The notes beneath the pieces are model-generated. The model was not told where the DNA came from. It did no database searches and saw nothing but the letters and a program-made list of their open reading frames with translations. Of a stretch of DNA of 64,000 nt, positions 44,501 through 64,000 are shown piece by piece; positions within the stretch are counted from its first letter, which is position 1, and each line of letters begins with the position of its first letter. The stretch comes from Crambe crambe. Its lineage: Eukaryota > Porifera > Demospongiae > Poecilosclerida > Crambeidae. The stretch spans positions 2,480,001 through 2,544,000 of the forward strand of contig OZ004581.1 in the NCBI GenBank assembly GCA_963924555.1, given 5' to 3'. A program made the position numbers and the translations under genes.

Positions 44501-47500
44501 GTTGTATCATTGCAGGATATTTATAGAATTCTTGATAGATTATTTGGTACTGACTTCACATCTCAATGGAATAGAACGGTAAGTTACGTAGCTACGTATG
44601 TTAATTTTTGTACTTTAAGTATAGGAGGCTTTTAGAGTATGTAGACACCAATAATATTCAGCTCCTACTGATTACTGGACTGTATATGTATCAGCCAGGC
44701 AGCTGGCTGCCTTGTAGGAATTAAGCTACATGTAGTGCTGCACTTGATAAGCCTATAGCTATATAGCGGTGGCTAACTATCCACTCTGATAGCTAAGCCT
44801 ATAGCACTCTTACAATCCACTTTGAAAAAACTCAGTCAAGCTTGCCTATCATCTTCAGAAATATCAGTTACTGGACTATAGTCTGGGGATGCATACGTAG
44901 TAGGTAGGAATACATTTATAAACTACACTGAATAATAAAATACAAATACAAATTGCACTTTAATTAGAACTAATGATGGTAAATATAGTAGCTACTATAA
45001 TATTGTTGTTACGTACTTCTCTCAGCTATAGCTGCATAATATTATGCTATGTAAAACTTCTCTAGATACTATAGCTTACAAACTGATTGTATCCCCTGAG
45101 GAAGGCCTGAGCACAAGGCCGAAACGTCGGTTGTGAAAAGAATTTTTAAGCTGGTATATCTAGAGACGTTTTACTTATAGTAATACTAACCATAGTAATT
45201 ATGATGATTGTGGTGATTATAATAGAGAAATAAGGGAGTGAATGACATAGTGATGGCAATTGATGAGATTGCCTTTCAACTTGGCAATGACTTCACGAAT
45301 GGAACGAGGAACAGTACTTTTACATTCAGTGGAAGTAGCATGGGTGAGCATTGCATCTGTAGCAACTGAAATATGATTTAGTATTAGCTATGTAGGTATG
45401 TACATGTACTATGATTACACAGCTCTGAATTTTCAAAGATTCAACCCTCACAGTCCAAGTCTTCAACGATTCTCATCAGGTACTGCACTTTAAGATTAGC
45501 CTATTATTAATAGGCGGAGGCACCTATTGGACCCAGAGGGGCATCTCCACTTCTACTATAATTTTCCCTCACCCTCCCCCCTGCCCCTAACCACCACTTA
45601 AAATTTATTTCCTCCAACTAATCCCATTAGAAATTGTTATGGTCCCAGGTAGAAATCCTGTTTTCTATTAGCCATTTTCTCAAGAATGCTTGATGAAATT
45701 GTCCCCTATGTTAGGGTCTGCAACGTGAAAAATCGATATCCTAGTTTTGCATAACTTGCACCTGTTTTAAGTAGAGGGGGTTGAAGCTTAAGCAGCCACA
45801 CCTTCAAATCCTGGGTTTGTGATTGCTTAACAGAGAAATTCACTCGCGATGTACATTTTTGCGGTGTCAGCAAAATTGAGGTCAAGGGTCAAATTTAGAA
45901 TTCAAATTTTGGTGGCTCTAAGTGTTGTGCTCCCTTGACTGCCAAGTTGGAGCTGCTATAACTCCTGAAATAGAGCCTTGGACCCCTTATTCGCAAGAAG
46001 ATGAGTTATCTTGGAGAGAACAATCAGCTGTGCTAGATGGAGGTCCATGAGAGGGCAATCCCTCAATATTCGGTTGTTTGGGGCTTGGTTCAAAATATGT
46101 AATGATGAAATCAGAATGAGCCCAAGGGGTCCTTTGCCATCTGGGCAGTGTACTTCCAGTTGGTGTGTGGTTAGTAACTCCCCCTTAATTTTGATTCCAG
46201 TTGTAGAAATGAGTCTATGCCCTCACATAATAGACTATAGTCTCATGTCAATAGGCCCCAGATTAGTCATGCAATGCAAATGAGAATGTGGTTAATATTG
46301 CTATGCTAGTTTTGCCCATCTGTTCCTATAGATCCTGTGGTTGTACCCTCCGAGATGCTTGTGTCAAAGTAGCTATGTGCATATTCATTATTGTGGATAG
46401 CAAACATGAATCTAGTAGCAGTGAGGTTGAGCATGTCGTGTTATGTTTGTCCCTTGCTTATCACTCCATGCCATTTCCTAGTGAACTTGGTTATTATGGC
46501 CCGACGATCAAGAAACTGATTGACAAACAGTTACAAGAAAGGGGGAGGTATCCATACAACACATACAAATTTGTAGAAAAGGTGGTATCCTCAGATATGC
46601 CCAATCCCCTAATGCCAGAAGAATTTGGAAATGTGAGGTCTAGTTTGAGTTTTGGATGACAAGATGAAGGAACAAGAGGAAATAGAGAAATTGAAAAACT
46701 GTAGTAGATTTACTAATATGCTCCAGAGAGTGAAATGAAAGGAAGTAGACATATCTTTGACAAGGAAACTATTTGAATCATTCTTGTTTGTTTTGAGCAA
46801 GGTAAATTTATCAAGTACGTCTTTTTAAAATAATTCTATGTCTCCATCAATGTTGATGATCTGTTTCACCATTATTATGCAAGTGCGCATGTGCCTGGTT
46901 ACAACACCATGGAACCACTTCTCCTCCATGGACATCATGAACACATGCACTATAAAAATTATGTGGGCCTGACTCTTACTCAGCCTCCTGGAGCAGAGCT
47001 GGATCCAGGGGAGGGGTTGCAAACTCCTTATTTTGTTCCCAAGCTATTATACAATTTGACCATGCCTAGCCATGTCTATTTTTCTTTGACAATTTGTGTT
47101 TCTCCTCTAAAGTAGTGTAATTAGAAGAGAGAACATGTTACATGTGTGGGCTAACTAAACTAGGAACTAATGCGGTTACTATAATAATTATCATCTAAGG
47201 CTACGGTCAAAGAAAGAAACAATCTATGTATACATGATACATCCATTTTGGCTTTCACTTTCAAGGTCACACATTGGATAACTTGGTACATACTAACTGT
47301 GATTTCCTTTTACGATCACACCTGTGACCATGCACGTGTCATTCAAAGATATCTTTCGGATTTCCTTAAACAATCACACCTGTAACCTTGTAGCTAGCTA
47401 TGTGTCACTTAAAAGATATCTTTTGGAGCACTTTGGCTTACTTTTCAAGGTCACACATTAGATAACTCGGTGCATACTAACTGTGATTTGAGGTGTGACC

Positions 47501-49359
47501 TTGCATGTGTCACTTAGCTACAACACAAATTTTGGGATGCTTCATCTCTTTGCCTACACTCATGATGCACACAAACCGGATTCAACTAGCTAATAATTTA
47601 AGCAATGCTCAATAGTGGTAGCCTACCAGTGAAGCCAACATGGGTCCTCCAAAACTAATATGCTCCTTCTTGCACCTTTCCTCATGGTCCAGTGTTTGTG
47701 CTCCTAATCCTGCAACCCCACCTATCTAAAAACCCTGGATCCAGCCCTGTAGAGTAGTTTTGATATGTTGGTGCACTCTCATTTCTACAATTGGAATCAA
47801 TTATATGCCATTAAGTGGGAGATACTAACCGCACACTTATTATACCAACTGGAAGTACACTGCCCAGATGGCAAAGGACCCCTTGGGCTCATTCTGATTT
47901 CATCATTACATATTTTGAACCAAGCCCCAAACAACCGAATATTGAGGGATTGCCCTCTCATGGACCTCCATCTAGCACAGCTGATTGTTCTCTCCAAGAT
48001 AACTCATCTTCTTGCGAATAAGGGGTCCAAGGCTCTGTTTCAGGAGTTATAGCAGCTCAATTTGAAGCAACTTGGCAGTCAAGGTGAGCACAACACTTAG
48101 AGCCACCAAAATTTGAATTCCAAATTTGACCCTTGACCTCAATTTTGCTGACACCGCAAAAATGTACATCGCGAGTGAATTTCTCTGTTGAGCAATCACA
48201 AACCCAGGATTTGAAGGTGTGGCTGTTTAAGCTTCAACCCCCTCTACTTAAAACAGGTGCAAGTTATGCAAAACTAGGATATCGATTTTTCACGTTGCAG
48301 ACCCTACCTATGTATTCTGACAGCTTTCTACATAGAACTTCTACCCTATTCCATGCTAGCTTGCATCTAGTTTGTGATTTCTATCCACGATTGTATACGT
48401 TGTCATTTTTATAACTTCCCTGCAAATTATATAATTTATTGCATGCACACATGCAGATATGGTGTATGGGAATAGCAGCTTGACGAGGCAGGCATCCATC
48501 GAGATACCTTTCTCTGCTCTTTGCAATAACGACACAGAAAGTAAGAGTAACATTACATAATATGTGACAGTATACCAAGTAGAAAAATCAGACGCATTTA
48601 TTTTTGGCCACTTTTTAAACTTTGGCTCACCATAACTCATGACTACTAGCTACGTAGTGGCCAAGTCTGGGGAATACTGCCTCTAAGAGAGGGAAATGAG
48701 AAAATGGCTGTTCCCAATGGTGTCCTTAATCTATTTTTATTGGATTGAAAGCGAACTTGGAGACAGAGTGAGCCATTCATTTTAATGCACTCATGCAGAT
48801 TGCTCTGTAGTTGTGGGAGTTTCTATCATAAGTAATCTTGCTGGGCACATCCAAGAAACGCTGGAGAACTTCACCACTAATGCCACCAATTTCACTAATA
48901 GCAGGTACTGTATATGTTTGTGTACTGGCAACCAATTGAGAGACTGTTTACTGTCTTGATAATTGTTGCTTGGAGTAAAAGTGGCAGGTCTCACTTTTTA
49001 TATTCCTTTTATGAATTCACAGAGTTGCTTCATTGTTGCTCTCAGCATATGTGTATGATTCAGAAGTCTCTGTTGAAAGACTGAAAAACGACCCACTTAT
49101 TCTGTCCTTTGTGTTAAATGCAAATCACCTGGTACGTAGGTTATGAGACCCCAGGATAATTTACGTATATAGTTTATGCACTTCTTCAGGAATTAGATGG
49201 CAAAAAATTATCGTATAAATGTGTTTTCTTGGACACAGAAAATTTGTAAGTTATAAATCTCATCGTGTGAGAATATACATGCAATATATCATCACTCGCA
49301 CACAATACACAATCATGTGTATGTAGGTGTAATTTAAGCTCTTAGTAATGGGGATTGCT

Positions 49360-49436
<77 letters not shown>

Positions 49437-52400
49437 CTTCTTTTATCACAATAGTGTCTGGAGTGATGATGGGTTAGAGATTATTGAGATAAGCGAAAAG
49501 GAGAATCGTATCAAATGCACTAGTACCCACTTGACAAGTTTTGCAGTCCTCGTGAGTCCTACTGGAATCACATACACAAATCCAGCAGAGGATACTGCAT
49601 TGACAGTAGTCACTTATGTCGGGTGTGCTGTTTCTATTGTGTGTTTGATTGCTGCTATCATTCTTCTGATTATATTGAGGTATGTAAGAATATCATTGTA
49701 GCATTAGACTGAAGGCTATTATGATCAAGACAAGTACAGAATGGCGTAGTGAACTCAGTTTGCTGAATAATAATATTCTTGACTTCTTGACTTAATGAGA
49801 CCATGACTGACTGATCAATACAGAGTGGGAACCTCTGATTGATGGTTATTATGACCGATGGTGTATAACTGAATAATTCTTGACTTAACAAGAGCAATTG
49901 GAGATTTCATACCCTACTTGAATAAAATTTGCATGTGCCTATGGTGTGCATAGAGACTGTCCCTATTCTATTTCCAGAAGTTGGTAACTATATGAATATG
50001 CGTGTGCAGAGTAACAAGACCATGACCGACTGATCCATTACAGTGGAACCTCCATCTAATGTGAACACATTTGGGTCACAAAATTATGCATAATACGTAC
50101 ATATTGGTTGATCTATAGCTGTATTGAGGACTAATATTATCATTATAAAGTGTGGGTCATAGCTAGCTATTTTGATTTTGGCTTCACTTCTGCAGGAAGA
50201 AGCTGGATAAAGGAGTATTGCTATACATTCACTTAAACCTCTCCTTCTCTCTGCTTTTGGCCCTTCTGGTATTTGTGGCAGGACTAGAGACTGCGACCAC
50301 CATTCCTGTAAGAGCTAAAAGGACCATTTATATCTCTAATTGTTATACATTCTGTCAATCATTCATTACTTTACGTAGGTCCTATGCATTATAATCTCTG
50401 CTCTGATCCAATACTTCTTCATGTGTGCTTTTTTCTGGATGTTGGGTGAAGGAATCATGCTCTATCTACTAATTGTGAAGGTGTTTGGTAAACTTCACAC
50501 CAGATGGTACCTACTTCTGCCATTTTGCTGGGGTATGTAAGAATAGACTAACAGAGCAATAAAGACTCCACCCCTATAAATATAAAAAGGGCATTTTTAT
50601 TCTATCATTTTACACAGCTTGACACTAGAAGAGATAAATTATAATTATACCTGCATGCTTAATGTGCTTCCATGCAGGTGTTCCTCTGATAATAGTAGGT
50701 GTATCGGCTGGTGTTCTTCATGAAGATTACTACACAGAATCATAGTAAGTGACTTACCATTATGGCCAGCAAGCTTATAACTTGGTGTGAAAGAAAGAGT
50801 AAGCATTTTTAGGTCCACAGTTCAGCTATGGTTATTTCTAGTTGTATGTTGCAGATATAGGTCCATTGATAGTTGTTGGATAAAAGCTCAACTATATAAC
50901 TGCTATAACTTTCTCAAATCTTAACAAATTTCTAGTTTAGTGTATCAACAGAGAGCTGATTATCCACTCTTCTGCTGGTGTTTGAAATTAAGACAGTTAT
51001 ACATGCAGTTATTAATAGTGAATGATCAAGGGGCAAGGTGAATGCAAATAGACTTTACATATAGCTACATATCCAGGTGTGCACTGTATGTTGCATTATC
51101 ATTATACTCTAGGTCCATTGGTTAATGTTAATTTGGTGTAGCTATAATTATGTAATACTATGTAGTTGTTGGATTGAAGCTGACCCTACAAAGCCTGCTC
51201 TGTGGATCTTTGTCATTCCCATGATTATAATCATACTTGTGAGTTATAGCTAGTCTGTATAGTCTATAGTCTACTGAATGAATTTAGTATCATGACAGAC
51301 AATGGCTATACACTATTTGTTAGATTAATTCGCTGATATTGGCAAGGACAGTGTATGCCATTGTCAAAGGGAAGAAAGTTGGAGGTGCTGAGAGTGAAGT
51401 CAAGAACACTGAACTTGTGAAGTAAGTTTGAAATATGACGGTACGTATATGAGGGTCTCATGCAAGTAGAAATCATTTCCATAACCCACAACCTTACACA
51501 GATAATTTTGCTATTTAGATCGTCTTTTGTTGAGAGGTTTGTCCTCTTTCAGATGGTATTTGTGTAGCATCTGCATTCAAGAGTGTTTATTATTTGTGTG
51601 CTCATTTGTTTCAGGACAACTATCAAGAGTAGTGTTATTCTAATGCCCCTTCTGGGACTGACATGGATATTTGGTCTCTTTGCTGTCAATGAGAACACAA
51701 CAGTCTTTGCATGGCTCTTCACGATACTCAACTCTTTCCAGGTAAGGTGGAATTCAATGTCAAACATCACATATAAGGGACATCCCAATCTTTATCTCAT
51801 TATGGCAAAAAATTTATGATAGTTCCTGAGAAAAAAGAGCAAAAATTCAGCTTATAGTCTTTCAGCTCATGAGTCACAACCTTCCATTTGGCACACGGTG
51901 AAATCTCAGAATAAAGGACACCATCCTTTTTTGTCCTTTGTAGAGTGGTTGTCCTCTTTTGGTGATTATTTTGTACGAGTATAGTACTTTTAGATTGTCC
52001 TCTTTCAGAGTGTCCTTTATCAGACGTTCCACAGTATTGCCTATTTTTAATTCTAATTTCATTTTTGTTTGTTTGTTTGTTATTGTACTTTAGGGTCTCT
52101 TCATCTTCTTGCTGCACGTAATGAGGAATGCTGTTGTGTACAAAGCAATCAAAGACTGCTTTGGTAGACCATCGAAGCAAAGGAAATCTTCATACAGTTC
52201 GAAAACAAAATCAATTACAATCGATAAAAGTTCGAAGGTACGTATTTAGCTATGATGCAAAAATGCTGCACTTCCTTACAGTAGCCACACCAATAGCTAC
52301 TTATTTCTGTCTAGACATATACAGCTACATAGGAGATTGCAGAATCAAAACATTGCACATGGAAGCTACAATGATTGTCTATTGAAAGTGATCTGCACAC

Positions 52401-53216
52401 CCTTTACAACCTTGGGCACCCTGAGATTCTGGAATCCCCTGTAGCTCCTGGTACCGATAGTCCTTCCTAATCCCATAACTGTGGGTTTAGATTTGACTGG
52501 TAAAAATATGAACCTGACAAATGGGGAAATTGTCCAGACATAATTAGCTATGTATATAGCTAGTAGCTATACCTGATGATAAAAAAATTGGCTGAAAATG
52601 TTCTGTAGCAATTCCACATTCTTGCATGAACTTTATAATAGCATGATGAAACTCCCGACCTTTTATGGAATTGGTGATGGTTTTTTTTTCTTGTTTCCTT
52701 TATAGATCAGCAATCCGATTTATTCAGGTGAGAGTATATGTTCTATAAGAGCACATGTTTGTACCTATGTAATAGATGATCAGTGTTTTAGCAGTGACTT
52801 GCACAAAATTACCTATTCTGGTTTCATGAGTTGGATTTCCGATTTGTGAAGTGACTAACAGTTTACTATGGGATAATAGCTATATCACTAGATCCCTTCA
52901 TCATTCGCTAAATCTGGTTGAATGTTCTGAATTTGTGACCTGATTTTTCACATTTAAAACACCAGCAGAGACCATACGTAGGAATGAGCTGGTTCAAAAC
53001 TTTGAGAACATTATAATGAATGCTAAAGGTATCAAGTGAACTTAGCTAGCTATAATATATAGCAGATAGCTACTCACTTCTACCTGAGATTTTTTTTTCC
53101 TTCCAGACTTTGACGAGTCATTTCAAAAAATGACTGAATATGAGTCCTCTTCACAGAAGCTGCCAAACTTGCAATTGGAGACTAGTAATATCGCAAACTC
53201 TGTATCTGAGCAGTAG
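41546..53216 (+). CDS. Adhesion-type GPCR, paralog B (complete)
   Basis: Exons: 41546-41727, 41822-42068, 42515-42688, 44516-44578, 45226-45343, 45423-45479, 48457-48540, 48799-48904, 49023-49131, 49190-49245, 49455-49679, 50196-50307, 50379-50532, 50678-50744, 51166-51238, 51324-51421, 51615-51741, 52094-52237, 52706-52727, 52966-53028, 53107-53216; in phase, 796 residues. Domains as in A: signal peptide (VSIACLQVVTWYECSA), Pro-rich linker (TPPLPTRLPSPRT), Cys-rich module with 8 Cys, GAIN-like region, GPS (KCVFLD...KCTSTHLTSFAVLV), seven helices nearly identical to A. It has an extra 63-bp exon (52966-53028, phase 1-1; AETIRRNELVQNFENIIMNA) and a longer tail ending SNIANSVSEQ. The DNA of 7TM exons is much more similar between A and B than the ectodomain exons. 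An AATAAA lies at about 53525. Confidence 0.9.
45712..48306. mobile_element. 2.6-kb element with 0.5-kb terminal inverted repeats and 7-bp target duplication
   Basis: Arms 45712-46213 and 47780-48306 are inverse to each other with small indels, starting TAGGGTCTGCAACGTG and ending with its inverse. CCTATGT directly flanks both ends (45705-45711 and 48307-48313). The 1.5-kb centre contains a 123-codon frame at 46288-46659 (PFPSELGYYGPTIKKLIDKQ) that I do not recognise. It accounts for most of the large gene B intron between the exons ending 45479 and starting 48457. Classes with long inverted ends and 7-9 bp duplications include Mutator-like, P and foldback elements. Confidence 0.85.
49364..49432. 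repeat. (CT)n tract upstream of the GPS/TM1 exon of gene B
   Basis: About 69 bp of CT, ending 22 bases before the exon at 49455; positionally equivalent to 36001-36168 in gene A. Confidence 0.95.
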
Positions 53217-55709
53217 CTAGCTATAATGATCGAGCTATGTCAATCATCAGTTTAATTGTTTTATGTATATAATTATAATCAATTATTTTGAGTAATAACT
53301 ATACTGTATCATAATTTTAAGATTCAGCTATAATGCATCAAAAGAAAAGCTATTCCAATAGCTTCTATTCATATGAAAGAAAAGAGCTCATTATTATTTT
53401 CAGTAATTTTAGCTATGAGCTAGCATAATAGTTTATAGTTTAAATAATGTACCAAGTTCTATTAATTTTTCATATTCAAAACACTTTGAATCCTAGTTGC
53501 TGGCTCCTTGTAGCTACAAAATTCAAATAAATGAAGGTGACGTAGCTAATAGCTCTAAGGGCTGAATGGATGGATGGTTAATAGTATCACCTCACAATCC
53601 CTGTAAGCAATGGCTGGTACAAAGTTAGGTAGGACTTTGCATTTTTTTTCTCCAAGAGACCACTCTTCTCATAGCTAGTGTGTGACTACAGGACAATGAA
53701 TAAGGTAAAGTTATTTGTTGTAACTAAAGCAACAAATTCCTGATTTTTATTATAATTATTATTATTGCTCCCGTAAGTGTGAGAAGTCAGTCCTGTTGCC
53801 AGCCTGTTGGACTGTGTCACTTTTATAGGGATAGCTATTTAGAATACCCAAGATGAACACTTTCCCTGATATAGCTAGCTAGCTACCCCTGTTTTCCCCA
53901 TAGCTTCCCATGCAGTATATTGAAGTTCATCCAAAGGAGGGGAGTGAAATTAGAATTTCCTCATAGATTTCTGACTAGATGATAGAATCAGCTTGCTAAT
54001 TAGCTAAAAACAGTTTGGTTACTCTGTCTTATTGTCCAGAAACAGTGAGCTTTTTTCTCTTCTATAACTAGCTAGCTATATTTCCTCTAATGCCACATAA
54101 AATAGCTTCAAGTAGGCTACAAGTACGTAGCTGGCTATACATCAGCTTCAAGTAGGCTACAAGTACGTAGCTGGCTATACATCCTGGAATTAGCTAGCAT
54201 TTCAAAAGATAGTACTCTGGTCTATGTACATGTAACATAGCTACATATATAACTCTATAATATTTGTGTACACTTATTTCAATTTGGAGGATTGTTATTT
54301 ATGGTATTGGGTGTGAATTTATGTACCTATTGTGTAGGAATATTCGCATCAGGAACTGAAATCACACTGTCAGCTGCATAGCAGCTGTTTTTCTTATTTC
54401 CAAACCCTGGTGGAAGTGGGAAATTCCTTGCAGAACCATAATTATTATCTTCTTTGGTGATGCCTGTACCCTCTTCAGGCTGAGCGATTTTTGTCTTTCC
54501 CGCCTAACTACATAGGGCATGCGCAATCTATGGGGTCAAAGGTCAAGTGGTATTTCACCCGCTCATGCGTGAGATGCTAGTAGTGTCTGATCTGGAGTTT
54601 AGAATATCAAGATCAACCACCGGACAGTTTCTGATTTGTATACACCAAGTCTTATAGGTACAAAAGGTAGCTGGAAACTAGCTTAAACTAGCAGCTTGTT
54701 AGATACCTAGTGCTAAAGATACGTACTTGGTTGTAGCAGCAAATGCTGGCTTAGCTAACCAATCAGCCAGCTATAGCCTAGGTATAGCCATTCAAACAGT
54801 GGAACGTCCGCCAATTAAGGACAATCTAAAAGAAGACGAACCTCTCAACCTAAATAATCTCCAAAAATTAAAAGTGGAAAAGGACAAAGGCTGCTGGATG
54901 TCTAGTATTCAGAGGGTAGGGCCTACCGACAATTAATGTTTTGATGCTGGCCTAATTGCCCACACTACACATTGATAGATCTAAGCTGTAGACAAAACAG
55001 CATGAGCTTATCACAGTCAGGAAATAAAAGTCATAATTGAGTTGATGTTATTGGGAACATGCATGGTATAAGATTAGAAATCAGTGGTTATGTAACTTCT
55101 GTGGATATTTTCTGATGAGCAGTGGTGGTTGTACAAGTAAAGTGTATCTAGTAGCTAGTCCAAATTTCAGTTTGTCAAATGTACACTCTATCAAAAATGT
55201 ATTCTCAAGGGCCCTCCCTAGAAACCTAATACTGTGTTATGTAAACCCACTTCATTTCTTAATATAGTGTAAGGTGATCCTAGCAGTAGCAATTGGACAA
55301 TACACTGTAAAAACAGAAGTGTTTACTGCATACCATTTTGTCCCAATACACACACTGTTTTTGTTTTGGTGTGCATATTGGGACAATTTAGTGGTCATTT
55401 TTACAGTGTAATAGACATTTGAAAATATTGCAAATCATGTTATTTTACCTTCAAAATTGTGTATAGCTAGCTAGAGTAGTGACACTAGGAGAAAACAGTT
55501 TTCCATGCTGATTCAGCATCAAGTTTGTTAAAAATTCTGTATTGCTGAAGTCAAAGTATTAGGTTCAATCACTCTGCAGAATCTCTTTAAAACTACCTTA
55601 CCCTAGCTAGCTAACCAGTCCAGTCGTGGAAGAAAAAGTGCTATTAGCTATAATTATGATTATTAATAATTATGTGTTTGCTTTCATTTATAGAGACAGA
55701 GACATGTAC
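53217..55709. other. Spacer between GPCR genes B and C, with a 5' exon of C
   Basis: Contains a two-copy 40-bp tandem repeat at 54104-54182 (CTTCAAGTAGGCTACAAGTA), GCATGCGC-rich sequence near 54520, and at about 54540-54648 a segment whose right end (CAGTTTCTGATTTGTATACA then CCAA) matches the 5' exons of A and B. The frame at 54727-54936 looks like chance. The copy of the CACTGTAAAAA element is listed separately. Confidence 0.5.
55303..55408. mobile_element. MITE-like element, CACTGTAAAAA family, TA-flanked
   Basis: Hairpin of 106 bp with CACTGTAAAAACAGAAGTGT at the left and ATTTTTACAGTG at the right, flanked by TA on both sides. Related to 27765-27883. Confidence 0.8.
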
Positions 55710-63946
<8,237 letters not shown>

Positions 63947-64000
63947 GTAAGAATATATTATGCTACAGTTAATATCTCATTATTCTGATGTATGCAAACC

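Noticed and set aside
54727-54936. 69-codon frame in the B-C spacer as an extra exon of gene C
   Set aside because: No counterpart before genes A or B and no splice sites in a matching phase.

Overview
The window is animal genomic DNA, most probably from a demosponge. The genes have many short exons with GT-AG introns, and the AT-rich non-coding DNA is dense in TAGCTAGC-type motifs, (CT)n/(CA)n tracts and small inverted-repeat elements. The gene families (mitochondrial 2-oxoglutarate dehydrogenase, hnRNP A/B/D-type protein, B-box/filamin/NHL protein, adhesion GPCRs, a CARD fragment, and a secreted Cys-rich family known from sponges and cnidarians) fit an early-branching metazoan. The taxon is an inference; no species marker was seen. 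All exon coordinates were worked out by hand from splice sites, reading phase and protein similarity.

Left part (1-18.6 kb), mostly minus strand: a one-exon secreted protein (799-1626) with a truncated copy of its signal-peptide exon beside it (122-244), then a 2-oxoglutarate dehydrogenase E1 gene (OGDH) of which 17 exons were located (18596 down to 4096). The exons for its C-terminal third were not found in the window. One OGDH intron hosts an intronless, RING-less B-box/NHL gene (5172-7139, same strand). Another hosts, on the opposite strand, a Ty3/gypsy pol fragment, a frameshifted CARD reading frame and a tandem array of a poly(A)-signal-bearing unit.

Middle (19.9-25.6 kb, plus strand): a complete ten-exon hnRNP A/B/D-like gene with two RRMs and a Gly-rich tail, divergently oriented to OGDH and about 1.3 kb away. 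Its N-terminal region contains a five-copy, 10-residue in-frame repeat.

Right part (26.2-64 kb, plus strand): a head-to-tail array of three paralogous adhesion-type GPCR genes: A 26.7-40.7 kb, B 41.5-53.2 kb, and C 55.7 kb to beyond the window. They share exon phases, a signal-peptide exon, an 80-residue Cys-rich ectodomain exon that I do not recognise, GAIN/GPS-like exons and (A, B) a family-B seven-helix region. Non-coding 5' exons can be matched in front of all three. A and B differ at the C-terminal tail.

Introns and spacers are full of non-autonomous elements: foldback/MITE-like inverted repeats in several families, a 2.6-kb element with 0.5-kb terminal inverted repeats and a 7-bp target-site duplication in gene B, one element nested inside another in gene A, and an Arg/Glu-repeat fragment of the kind found in Helitron-like proteins in gene C. 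No rRNA, tRNA or CRISPR array was seen.
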